Positions 41,008 through 48,268 of a stretch of DNA of 64,000 nt are shown here, in pieces (position 1 is the stretch's first letter; every line of letters starts with the position of its first letter). This DNA is from an uncultured Bacilli bacterium (GTDB taxonomy: Bacteria > Bacillota_I > Bacilli_A > RF39 > UBA660). The notes beneath the pieces were generated by a model, which saw only the letters and a program-made list of their open reading frames with translations, was not told the DNA's origin and made no database searches. Position numbers and translations under genes: made by a program. The stretch spans positions 806,001 to 870,000 of the forward strand of contig CAKOKX010000001.1 in NCBI GenBank assembly GCA_934096035.1, written 5' to 3'.

Positions 41008-42750
41008 TTATTTTTCTTCCAAAATTGCTTTAATTCTTCTAACACCAGCACTAGATGCTTCTTCTTTTTTAATTTTAAAATGTCCTAGTTCACTAGTATT
41101 TTTAACATGTGGACCACCACATAATTCTTTAGAAACATCCCCGATAGAATAAACTGTAACTATATCGGGATATTTTTCAATAAACATACATTCTGCCCCG
41201 CTTTTAATAGCATCTTCCTTAGCCATTTCTTCAACAGTAACATCTAAACCTTCACTAATCCATAAATTCACTAAATCTTCAACTTTTTGTTTTTCTTCAT
41301 CACTTAGTTTATGGTCACAGCTAAAGTCAAAACGCATTCTTTCATCAGTAATATTACTTCCCTTTTGATGAACATCTGGTCCAACCACAACTTTTAAAGC
41401 AGCATTAAGTAAATGAGTTGCAGTATGATATTTAGTTTCAATTTCACTATTTCCTGCAAGTCCACCTTTAAATTTTCCAGCTGATGCAGTTCTTGATAAC
41501 TCTTGATGAGCCTTAAATTTTTCTTGAAAGCCTTTAACATCAACATTAATGCCAGCATCATGAGCAAGTTCTTCAGTAAGTTCTATTGGAAAACCATAAG
41601 TATCGTATAAATGAAATGCTGTTTCTCCATCAATATCTTTATTACTTACTTTAGCAAATTCTCTTAAACCTTTTTCTAAAGTTTTATTAAATTTTTCTTT
41701 TTCATTTTTTAAAACTTCTAAAACAACAGTTTCATTACTATCAAGTTCACTATAATATTTTTTATATTTAGAAATTAATAGTTTTGCAATTTGTTCTTCC
41801 CAATTACTATTTATATCAATATTTAATTTCTTAGCATGTCTTATTGCTCTTCTAATTAATCTTCTTAAAATGTATCCTTGATCTGTATTACTTGGTTTAA
41901 TTCCTGCAGGATCTGCACTAATAAATACTGCAGTTCTAATATGATCAGCAATAATTCTCATACTTTCTTCATTACCTTCATATGGCAAATTAGTTAGTTT
42001 GCTAATTAAATCAATTACATCACTCCATATACTTGATTTATAATTATCATTTACACCTTCAAGGATTGCTGTTACTCTTTCAACACCCATTCCTGTATCA
42101 ACATTTTTCTTAGGAAGTTCATTTACATTACCATTTTCATCTTTAAAGTATTGCATAAATACATTATTCCAAATTTCAACCCATCTTTCATCTTCAGGAT
42201 CAAAGTTTTCAGGAATTTCATCATTGCTTCTAAAATAAAATATTTCTGTATCGGGACCACATGGACCAGATGCTCCAGCTATCCAGAAGTTATCTTCAAC
42301 AGTTTTAGCAATTCTTTCTTTTTTTATTCCTAAACTAAGCCATTTATTATAACTTACTTCATCAAAAGGAATTAATTCATTACCAGCAAAAACTGTAACT
42401 GCTAATCTTTCTACAGGAATGTTTAAGTGTTTAGTTAAAAATTCAAAACTCCATGCAATACTTTCATCTTTAAAATAATCACCTAAAGACCAATTACCTA
42501 ACATTTCAAAAAAAGTATGGTGGGTAGTATCTCCAATAGAATCTAAATCATTAGTTCTTATACATTTTTGATAATCACATAATCTTGTACCATAAGGATG
42601 AGATTCTCCCATCAAATATGGTATTAAAGGTTGCATACCAGCAGTATTAAATAACACAGATGGATCATTTTCAGGAACTACTGGTGCACTTGGTATTTGT
42701 TTATGTCCTTTACTTATAAAAAAGTTAATAAATAAATCTTTTATATTCAT
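41008..42750 (-). CDS. alaS: alanine-tRNA ligase, short form without C-Ala domain
   Basis: AlaRS charges tRNA-Ala with alanine. The 580 residues contain the catalytic core (NTAGMQPLIPYL, TTHHTFFEMLGNWSLGDYF, GCGPD-like GASGPCGPDTE). The tRNA-binding helices (RLIRRAIRHAK) and the editing domain follow, with zinc ligands in HTATHLLNAAL and CGGPHV near the C-terminus. The protein ends directly after the editing domain (GVRRIKAILEEK). The usual C-terminal coiled-coil/DHHA1 part of about 290 residues is absent, and no fragment of it is seen downstream. A T-box with an Ala-type specifier precedes the operon. It overlaps the kinase-like gene upstream by four bases. Confidence 0.93.
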   Translation of the reverse strand: MNIKDLFINFFISKGHKQIPSAPVVPENDPSVLFNTAGMQPLIPYLMGESHPYGTRLCDYQKCIRTNDLDSIGDTTHHTFFEMLGNWSLGDYFKDESIAWSFEFLTKHLNIPVERLAVTVFAGNELIPFDEVSYNKWLSLGIKKERIAKTVEDNFWIAGASGPCGPDTEIFYFRSNDEIPENFDPEDERWVEIWNNVFMQYFKDENGNVNELPKKNVDTGMGVERVTAILEGVNDNYKSSIWSDVIDLISKLTNLPYEGNEESMRIIADHIRTAVFISADPAGIKPSNTDQGYILRRLIRRAIRHAKKLNIDINSNWEEQIAKLLISKYKKYYSELDSNETVVLEVLKNEKEKFNKTLEKGLREFAKVSNKDIDGETAFHLYDTYGFPIELTEELAHDAGINVDVKGFQEKFKAHQELSRTASAGKFKGGLAGNSEIETKYHTATHLLNAALKVVVGPDVHQKGSNITDERMRFDFSCDHKLSDEEKQKVEDLVNLWISEGLDVTVEEMAKEDAIKSGAECMFIEKYPDIVTVYSIGDVSKELCGGPHVKNTSELGHFKIKKEEASSAGVRRIKAILEEK

Positions 42751-43271
42751 TTTAATTCCTCCAATATTTTAAATACTTTCTCTTTTGTTTTAGCTAAATC
42801 ATCATTAGCAATTATATAATCAAATTCATCGTAATTTTCAAGCGCTCTTTCTGTAATATCACTTTGTTCTTCGATAGTAAGTTTACTCGGAGCAAAATTA
42901 TTTATCACAAGAATACTTGTAACATCATCAAAATTTTCTTTCATATCTTCAAATTCCAAAGGCATTCTTGCATCACTAATTATTACAACATCAGCAAAAT
43001 CTTCATATAATGAAATGTCTTCAATCATTCTTTTTGTTAAAAATCTTTCATCATAACTTCTAACTTTAGCACCAAAAGTTTGTAAAAATCTTCTCGGTTT
43101 ATTTTGACTTATTCCATCCCAATCAGTAAGTTCTTTAGCAAACAATTTAATATATTTACTAAATTCAGTTGTTACACATTTCTTTAATTTGTAAATATAA
43201 AATTCTTCAATCATTTTAGCAACTTCATTTTTGCCACTTCCACTTTTTCCCCCAACAACAAATATTTTCAT
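42747..43271 (-). CDS. P-loop kinase-like protein (nucleotide/dephospho-CoA kinase type)
   Basis: The 174-residue protein begins MKIFVVGGKSGSGKNEVAKM, a Walker A motif of the adenylate-kinase/dephospho-CoA-kinase group. It later has RSYDERF, VVIISDARMPLEFE (Walker B-like) and EEQSDITERALEN. It resembles deoxynucleotide monophosphate kinases of phage type; the substrate cannot be set. GAAAGGATTGAT precedes the ATG. Being the first gene after the T-box and overlapping alaS by four bases, it is under alanine-tRNA control, an odd partner for an aminoacyl-tRNA synthetase. Confidence 0.75.
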   Translation of the reverse strand: MKIFVVGGKSGSGKNEVAKMIEEFYIYKLKKCVTTEFSKYIKLFAKELTDWDGISQNKPRRFLQTFGAKVRSYDERFLTKRMIEDISLYEDFADVVIISDARMPLEFEDMKENFDDVTSILVINNFAPSKLTIEEQSDITERALENYDEFDYIIANDDLAKTKEKVFKILEELK

Positions 43272-43288
43272 ATAATCAATCCTTTCAT

Positions 43289-43476
43289 AAAAATAAAAAA
43301 GAATGGCCCAAAAGGAGTCATAAATGACGGTACCATCCTTTAATTAACTTAATTTCGATAACGGAATAACCCGATTAATCTCTGTAAGCAGCAATTATTT
43401 AAACCTTCTATTAGCTTCCATCAACCACTAACTTTCTATAAGAATCTTTAAATAACATCTCACATCAACGATTACA
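43289..43476 (-). promoter_or_regulatory. T-box riboswitch of the kinase-alaS operon
   Basis: On the minus strand the leader has Stem I features (AGAAAGTTAGTGGTTGATGG), a probable specifier GCU in AATTGCTGCTTACAG, and the conserved T-box AAGGATGGTACCGTC at 43326-43340. A terminator follows, in which AAGGATGG pairs with CCATTCTT ahead of a long T-run. Uncharged tRNA-Ala would stabilise the antiterminator and switch on alaS. GCU encodes alanine, in agreement with the downstream gene; the exact specifier position is inferred. Confidence 0.85.
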
Positions 43477-43482
43477 TTTATT

Positions 43483-43511
43483 AATATACACACATTTTTT
43501 AATCTTGTCAA
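43483..43511 (-). promoter_or_regulatory. promoter of the T-box operon
   Basis: TTGACA, 17 bases, TATATT on the minus strand. Its -35 is five bases from the -35 of a divergent promoter. Confidence 0.75.
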
Positions 43512-43516
43512 GTAAA

Positions 43517-43545
43517 TTGACATTTATTTAAATCTGTGTTAATAT
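43517..43545 (+). promoter_or_regulatory. divergent promoter driving an ORF-less transcript
   Basis: TTGACA, 17 bases, TAATAT on the plus strand. The next gene in this direction is antisense, so the promoter must serve a noncoding RNA. Confidence 0.7.
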
Positions 43546-43578
43546 GTATCTAGAAAAATATTTTGCATAAAATAAAAT

Positions 43579-43645
43579 GGAACATCCAATTTAACATGCT
43601 GGATGCTACCACATTGGTGTATGCATCCAATCAACTAAACATTCC
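43579..43645. repeat. hairpin element: internally deleted copy of the 5.5-kb locus
   Basis: GGAACATCCAATTTAACATG, CTGGATGCTACC and a short loop are followed by GCATCCAATCAACTAAACATTCC. Both arms match the two ends of the element at 5448-5675 in reverse orientation, but the 25-codon ORF and its surroundings (about 160 bases) are missing. Confidence 0.65.
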
Positions 43646-43675
43646 ATAAACACTATTTTAACACTAGCCATCATA

Positions 43676-43705
43676 AAAAGTAATATGCTTTATCATATTG
43701 CTTTT
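43676..43705. terminator. bidirectional terminator between the small RNA and the permease gene
   Basis: AAAAGTAATATG and CATATTGCTTTT pair over 12 positions with one mismatch or G-U. T-runs lie on both sides, and the stem contains the permease stop codon. Confidence 0.65.
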
Positions 43706-44844
43706 TCTTCTTCATTTTTTCTTTGAAATAATTCAAACTTTTCAATAATAAATTCTAATATAACTTTAATAACTGACATAATTGGTGTTGCTAAGACCAT
43801 ACCTACTATACCAAAGAAATGTCCAAAAATAAGAAGTCCACATATAATTATAACTGGATGTAAGTTCGTAGCTTTACTCATTACAATTGGTTGTAAAACA
43901 TATGACTCAATAAGTTGAACAACACAAGCTATAATAAATACTCCAAGACCTATTAATGGACTTTGAGTAAGCCCAACAACTGTTGCTACTGCAGTACCTA
44001 AATATGGACCAATATATGGAATTAAGTCTGTAATACCACAGAATAACCCAAATAATAATGCTGATTTTAAACCAATAATACTAAAACCAATTGTATCACA
44101 AACAAATACCATACATGCTACTAATAATGTTCCATTTACACATTTTCTAACTTCAGAACCTATTTTTTCAACTAATGAAGCTACTTCTACTTGATGTTTA
44201 ACAGGTATAACTTTAAGAAGTAAATTTGTAACATTATCAAAATCAAATAACATATATAATCCAATAATAAGTCCAAAGAATATTGTACCCAACCCACTAA
44301 CTAAGTTTGACATAATACTTACAATCGTCGTTGGTAAATTACTTGAAATACTTGTGCCGTACATTGTAATAGCGTCTAATATATTAGTTTTAACAGCATT
44401 CATATCAAAAGCATCAGTATCTAATTTATCAAATATATTATTAATAAAGTCTGTTATCTTACTTAATATACTTGGTAATGTTTTTATAAGTTCATTTAAT
44501 TCATTATAAATAATGGGAATAAATATTCTAAAGAATACTAACAAAAAAGCAATAAATATTACATATACAATCATTGATGAAAGAATTCTTGACATACCTT
44601 TTTTAGTAAGCTTATCCACTAAAGGTGCAAATAACCAAGCTACAACAAAACCAATAAACAAAGGTGCAAGTACATTTATAACTCCACCAAGAAATTTAAA
44701 AGCACCTAATTCTTTTAAAAGAATTGTACCAGCCAAAATAATTCCAATAATTAAAATAATAAAAAGTAACTTTAATATGTTTTTACTTAAGTATATAATT
44801 TCATTTAATCCACCAGTGTCTATTTCATTTTTTTTCTTAAACAT
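43693..44844 (-). CDS. AI-2E family transporter (membrane permease)
   Basis: The 383-residue integral membrane protein has seven to eight segments. Two are near the N-terminus (ILKLLFIILIIGIILAGTIL; GGVINVLAPLFIGFVVAWLF), then a soluble loop, and LFGLFCGITDLIPYIGPYLG with LPVIIICGLLIFGHFFGI-like C-terminal parts characteristic of the AI-2E/PurR-regulated permease family (TqsA/YdiK). Some members export autoinducer-2 or act as Na+/H+ antiporters; the substrate is open. The start is the ATG behind GGAAGTGAT; a frame extending 24 codons further lacks an RBS. Confidence 0.85.
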   Translation of the reverse strand: MFKKKNEIDTGGLNEIIYLSKNILKLLFIILIIGIILAGTILLKELGAFKFLGGVINVLAPLFIGFVVAWLFAPLVDKLTKKGMSRILSSMIVYVIFIAFLLVFFRIFIPIIYNELNELIKTLPSILSKITDFINNIFDKLDTDAFDMNAVKTNILDAITMYGTSISSNLPTTIVSIMSNLVSGLGTIFFGLIIGLYMLFDFDNVTNLLLKVIPVKHQVEVASLVEKIGSEVRKCVNGTLLVACMVFVCDTIGFSIIGLKSALLFGLFCGITDLIPYIGPYLGTAVATVVGLTQSPLIGLGVFIIACVVQLIESYVLQPIVMSKATNLHPVIIICGLLIFGHFFGIVGMVLATPIMSVIKVILEFIIEKFELFQRKNEEEKAI

Positions 44845-44892
44845 AAAAATCACTTCCCTATTTATATTATAATACATAATATAGAAAAAAAA

Positions 44893-44907
44893 CAGCATTT
44901 TATGCTG
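44893..44907 (-). terminator. terminator of the 187-aa unknown gene
   Basis: CAGCAT and ATGCTG form a stem around TTT, followed on the minus strand by TTTTTTTTC. The stop codon lies within it. Confidence 0.7.
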
Positions 44908-45463
44908 CTTTATCACGAATTCTTTCTTGAATTTCTAATTCTTCTAATTCTTTATTTCGTAATTCAATTAAATAAACAATAAATTTTCTTAAAGTTATAT
45001 ATGGCAAATTAAATAATATATCAACTGCTAAATCTAAATTATTATTTTTAATAGCAAGAATAAAACTATCTTCAATAACTTTATCTTTACAAATAGCTCT
45101 AAATTTATTTAATATATTATTTAAAGCATTTTTATTTTTCATCTTTTCACTTAAGAATAAATCAATTCTAAAATTATTATAAAAATCTTTATCAATAACT
45201 GTTATCGGATTATGTTTTTGATTATCCTCAATAACTAAAGTACCGTTTAGATATTTATTACTTGCTAAATTTGCTCTTTTGATTGAATTCATAATTTCAT
45301 CCACAGAAAAATGCATTGTAAAAGAATCTATGTCAAACAATGAACTTGGATAATACCCATTAGAAATATCAAGTTTTGATATATCAATAAAGACATAATC
45401 TCCAATTCTTGCCATTAAACTAAGAAAATGTTTTTGTTCTTCTTGTTTTTTCACTTCAACCAC
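44900..45463 (-). CDS. protein of unknown function, 187 aa
   Basis: I do not recognise this soluble protein. It appears to have an N-terminal alpha/beta part (VFIDISKLDISNGYYPSSLFDID, then LNGTLVIEDNQKHNPITVIDKDFY). A helical C-terminus follows, with RAICKDKVIEDSFILAIKNN and LRNKELEELEIQERIRDKAA. There is no signal peptide or membrane segment. It stands alone between the permease gene and an Rpn remnant, with its own terminator. Confidence 0.6.
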   Translation of the reverse strand: MVEVKKQEEQKHFLSLMARIGDYVFIDISKLDISNGYYPSSLFDIDSFTMHFSVDEIMNSIKRANLASNKYLNGTLVIEDNQKHNPITVIDKDFYNNFRIDLFLSEKMKNKNALNNILNKFRAICKDKVIEDSFILAIKNNNLDLAVDILFNLPYITLRKFIVYLIELRNKELEELEIQERIRDKAA

Positions 45464-45558
45464 TAAACTTTCTCTTCATAAGAAGATAATATTTTAACAT
45501 ATTAACAAATAGTCTGTCAAATTAAAATAAACAGCTTAAATAACAAATATTATTATTT

Positions 45559-45690
45559 TTAATCTAATTCAATTTTTTTTACCCTATCTTCAGATAATCC
45601 TGTTACAGCCACAATCTATTCTATTGAAATATTCTCTTTCAATAAATTTATAGTCATTTCACGTTGAGCTTCAATTTTACCAAGTTTAAA
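45559..45690 (-). pseudogene. remnant of an Rpn-type nuclease gene (C-terminal end)
   Basis: The minus strand encodes FKLGKIEAQREMTINLLKE and NISIE, then a TAG, then IVAVTGLSEDRVKKIELD and a TAA, all in one frame. This is the typical C-terminal tail of Rpn/PD-(D/E)XK transposase-like proteins, comparable to QNKVEIALNMLKKN...CEVIGLTHDEL in the gene at 11768-12631. No start or nuclease core remains upstream. It marks a former Rpn gene now reduced to about 130 bases. Confidence 0.7.
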
Positions 45691-45698
45691 ATATAAAA

Positions 45699-45720
45699 AA
45701 AGAGCATTTTTTTGCTCTTT
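45699..45720 (-). terminator. terminator of the DUF2207 gene
   Basis: AAAGAGCA and TGCTCTTT form an 8-bp stem around six T, with a T-containing tract after it on the minus strand. Confidence 0.7.
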
Positions 45721-45730
45721 AAATTATATT

Positions 45731-47593
45731 TTAGAAGCCTCGGCCACCGCCGCCGCCTCCACCAAAGCCACCGCCAGAAGAAAATCCTCCACCATGTCCT
45801 CCAAAAGAACCACCTGATGCACTAGCACTTTCTCTAGTTATGGTTGATTGTGCGCCTTGATAAGCTTGATTAATTGAATGATTAATAGATGATGTCAAAT
45901 CAAAATTATTAATAAAAATATAATTATCGCCATACATATTAGATACATCTAATTCCTTAATTTTTACATTCATTGCTTTTTCAACTTTATCAGCTAAACC
46001 AAATATTGTTGCATAAACTAAATATCTTTCCCACAATATTATTTCTGGTAATTCTTTAGTATCGAAAGTTCCAAAATCATTTAAGAATTTTTTAAAAGCT
46101 TTCCATTTAGTATAATCTTCAATACCTTTTTCACTTTTTCTTTTTATAGTTCCAATATAAACAATAAATATGATTGCAGCAAATATTAAGGTATGAATTA
46201 AGAAAAATTCAACATTAAATACTATTACACCAAAGAAATATATCAAAAAAGCTATCAATAACATAAAGAATCCATAACCAAATCTACCTGGTAACTTATC
46301 AAAGAATCCTTGATTTTTTCCGTCTTCAATTACTTTATTTTTCCATTTGGTATAACTACTCATAAATCTATCACAAGTTTGTGTAGATTTTGCATATTTT
46401 TTCAACTCTTTAGTTGTAAATTCATTATTAACACCAACTCTATCAAATAGAAAATCCACTAAATAATTTTCTGTTTCATTTAAATTATCCCTATTTAACA
46501 ATGTGAATTTATAACCATCTTTTTCTTCAACTATTTTTTCAGCTTTAATATTTTTCTTATAAATCAAATTCATAATTGATGCACTCATAGCATTCGGAGT
46601 AATATTACTATTCATTAAATAATCAATGACTTCAACATTATAATCATCAATAAATTCTCTATTATACTCTAAATTAAATTTTGGTGTTCTTTCTTTATCA
46701 TACTTTTTATATACATATATCCAAACAATTATTAATATTACATAATAAATTACTGATAACCCTTCAAAAGTATAAAACAATGTTTTATTTCTCTCTATTG
46801 TTTTTAAATCCTTAGCTACTATTTCATCTTCATGTTCAATAATACTTGTTTTTACTTCTTCATTATCGATTTTTTTAAATAATAATTCATTAAATCCATC
46901 TTTAGGTATTATTGTTCTAAAATCAACTGCTTCAGAAGCTGAAACTTTTTTTACACTAGCCAAAACACTTGTATAAGAAGTATTTACATCCACTATATCA
47001 GAATTTCCTGTTAATGGTCCATGAAACCACCAACTAAAATCATCTTTATTCATTTTGCTTGGATAATTAACTCTAATTTGTAAATCCCTAATATCATCTT
47101 CAAAACCATTACCAATAAAATTCCAATAATACTCTACTACATCACTATGTAAAATACCTACATCTTTTAATGTATATTTAATTAAAAATGCCGTAGATTC
47201 ATTATCAGTACTGTAATACATTCTTAATCTAATACCATAACTTAAACTCGATAAAATATATTTCCCCATATCACCATTATTTGCATAAGTTACTTGACTA
47301 AAAATATCAAAAGATTCATAAAATGTATCAAAAGATACTCCATTTACATGTTTAGCACTAACACTTAAATTTTCAATATTACTTGCATTATAATTTGTAT
47401 AATCACTTTGATAAATTATATCTCTTTCATAGCCATTAAATGTTCCATCTAACACAATTAACTCAGAAACATCCATATCACCATTATCTTTAAGTGTTGC
47501 ATCTATATAAAAATGTTCTATATCATAATCTGCCGCTAGAGTAACTATAGGAATACATAAAAAACAAATTATAGCAACTAAAATCTTTTTCAT
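45731..47593 (-). CDS. DUF2207 family membrane protein with Gly-rich tail
   Basis: The 620-residue protein has a signal peptide (MKKILVAIICFLCIPIVTLA) and an extracellular DUF2207 domain (about 25-240, with the IDATLKDNGDMDVSE start). A membrane segment lies near 275-295, two more near 450-490, and the tail is a glycine-rich run ending GGGGGGGRGF. This architecture is standard for DUF2207 proteins, whose role is unknown but which regularly accompany lemA, as here (44-base gap). GGAG precedes the ATG. Confidence 0.88.
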   Translation of the reverse strand: MKKILVAIICFLCIPIVTLAADYDIEHFYIDATLKDNGDMDVSELIVLDGTFNGYERDIIYQSDYTNYNASNIENLSVSAKHVNGVSFDTFYESFDIFSQVTYANNGDMGKYILSSLSYGIRLRMYYSTDNESTAFLIKYTLKDVGILHSDVVEYYWNFIGNGFEDDIRDLQIRVNYPSKMNKDDFSWWFHGPLTGNSDIVDVNTSYTSVLASVKKVSASEAVDFRTIIPKDGFNELLFKKIDNEEVKTSIIEHEDEIVAKDLKTIERNKTLFYTFEGLSVIYYVILIIVWIYVYKKYDKERTPKFNLEYNREFIDDYNVEVIDYLMNSNITPNAMSASIMNLIYKKNIKAEKIVEEKDGYKFTLLNRDNLNETENYLVDFLFDRVGVNNEFTTKELKKYAKSTQTCDRFMSSYTKWKNKVIEDGKNQGFFDKLPGRFGYGFFMLLIAFLIYFFGVIVFNVEFFLIHTLIFAAIIFIVYIGTIKRKSEKGIEDYTKWKAFKKFLNDFGTFDTKELPEIILWERYLVYATIFGLADKVEKAMNVKIKELDVSNMYGDNYIFINNFDLTSSINHSINQAYQGAQSTITRESASASGGSFGGHGGGFSSGGGFGGGGGGGRGF

Positions 47594-47613
47594 TAACTCA
47601 TAACTCCTCTCAA

Positions 47614-47638
47614 AAAAAGACGTTTAGAACGTCTTTTT
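47614..47638 (-). terminator. terminator of lemA
   Basis: AAAAAGACGTT and AACGTCTTTTT form an 11-bp stem around TAG, with a T-run on the minus strand. It separates lemA from the DUF2207 gene, which may be read through. Confidence 0.75.
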
Positions 47639-48188
47639 AAAATTTAACTTGAACATTTTGTCGTTCTGTTTCATTAGCTTCAAAGAAAGCTTCTTTAGTA
47701 AACTTAAATAAACTAGCAATAATATTACTTGGAACCATAGCTATTTTATTATTATAAACTAAAACAGTATCATTATAAAATTGTCTAGCTGCAGCAATTT
47801 TGCTTTCAGTTTCAGTAAGTTCTTGTTGTAAAGCTTGGAAATTAGTATTTGCTTTTAAATCTGGATAAGATTCAGTTAAAGCAAATAATTTAGAAATTGC
47901 TTGTGTAAGTTCTCCATCAGCTTTCATTTGATCTTCAGGTAAAGTCGCAGATACATAAGTATTACGAGCTTTAATTACTGCTTCAAGTGTTTCAGATTCA
48001 TGTTTAGTATACCCTTTAACAGTTTCTACTAAATTTGGAATTAAATCAAATCTTCTCTTTAATTGAACATCAATTTGAGCCCATTGATCTTTAACTCTAT
48101 TTCTTAAAACAACTAGTTTATTATATACACTAATTGCCCAAAGAACAATTAAAACTACAACTATTATTAATATTACCCACCATGGCAT
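47637..48188 (-). CDS. lemA: LemA family protein
   Basis: The 183-residue protein has an N-terminal membrane helix (VILIIVVVLIVLWAISVY) with a short outside segment. It continues into the LemA helical domain: LRNRVKDQWAQIDVQLKRRFDLIPNLVETVKGY, then FALTESYPDLKANTNFQALQQELTETESKI, both strongly conserved in the family. The C-terminal ETERQNVQVKF is also typical. Function is unknown beyond association with DUF2207 and membrane proteases. A good AGGAGG-type site precedes the start. Confidence 0.94.
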   Translation of the reverse strand: MPWWVILIIVVVLIVLWAISVYNKLVVLRNRVKDQWAQIDVQLKRRFDLIPNLVETVKGYTKHESETLEAVIKARNTYVSATLPEDQMKADGELTQAISKLFALTESYPDLKANTNFQALQQELTETESKIAAARQFYNDTVLVYNNKIAMVPSNIIASLFKFTKEAFFEANETERQNVQVKF

Positions 48189-48268
48189 AATGTCATCCTC
48201 CTTAAATTAATTCTATCATATTTTATAAATTTTATAAACAATATTTTAAAATTTTACATTTTTTAACA

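Larger units (their letters stand above)
43552..43710 (+). ncRNA. putative small RNA related to the 5.6-kb antitoxin-like RNA
   Basis: This is the predicted transcript between the plus-strand promoter and the T-rich side of the terminator shared with the permease gene. Its 5' half contains AACATCCAATTTAACATG and GGATGCTACC, closely matching the small RNA at 5594-5688. The 3' half is complementary to the leader of the toxin-like gene there. No ORF is present. It may be an orphan antitoxin or simply a remnant. Confidence 0.5.

Noticed and set aside
45740..45830. Glycine-codon repeat as a structural DNA repeat.
   Set aside because: It is the normal Gly-rich tail of a DUF2207 protein.
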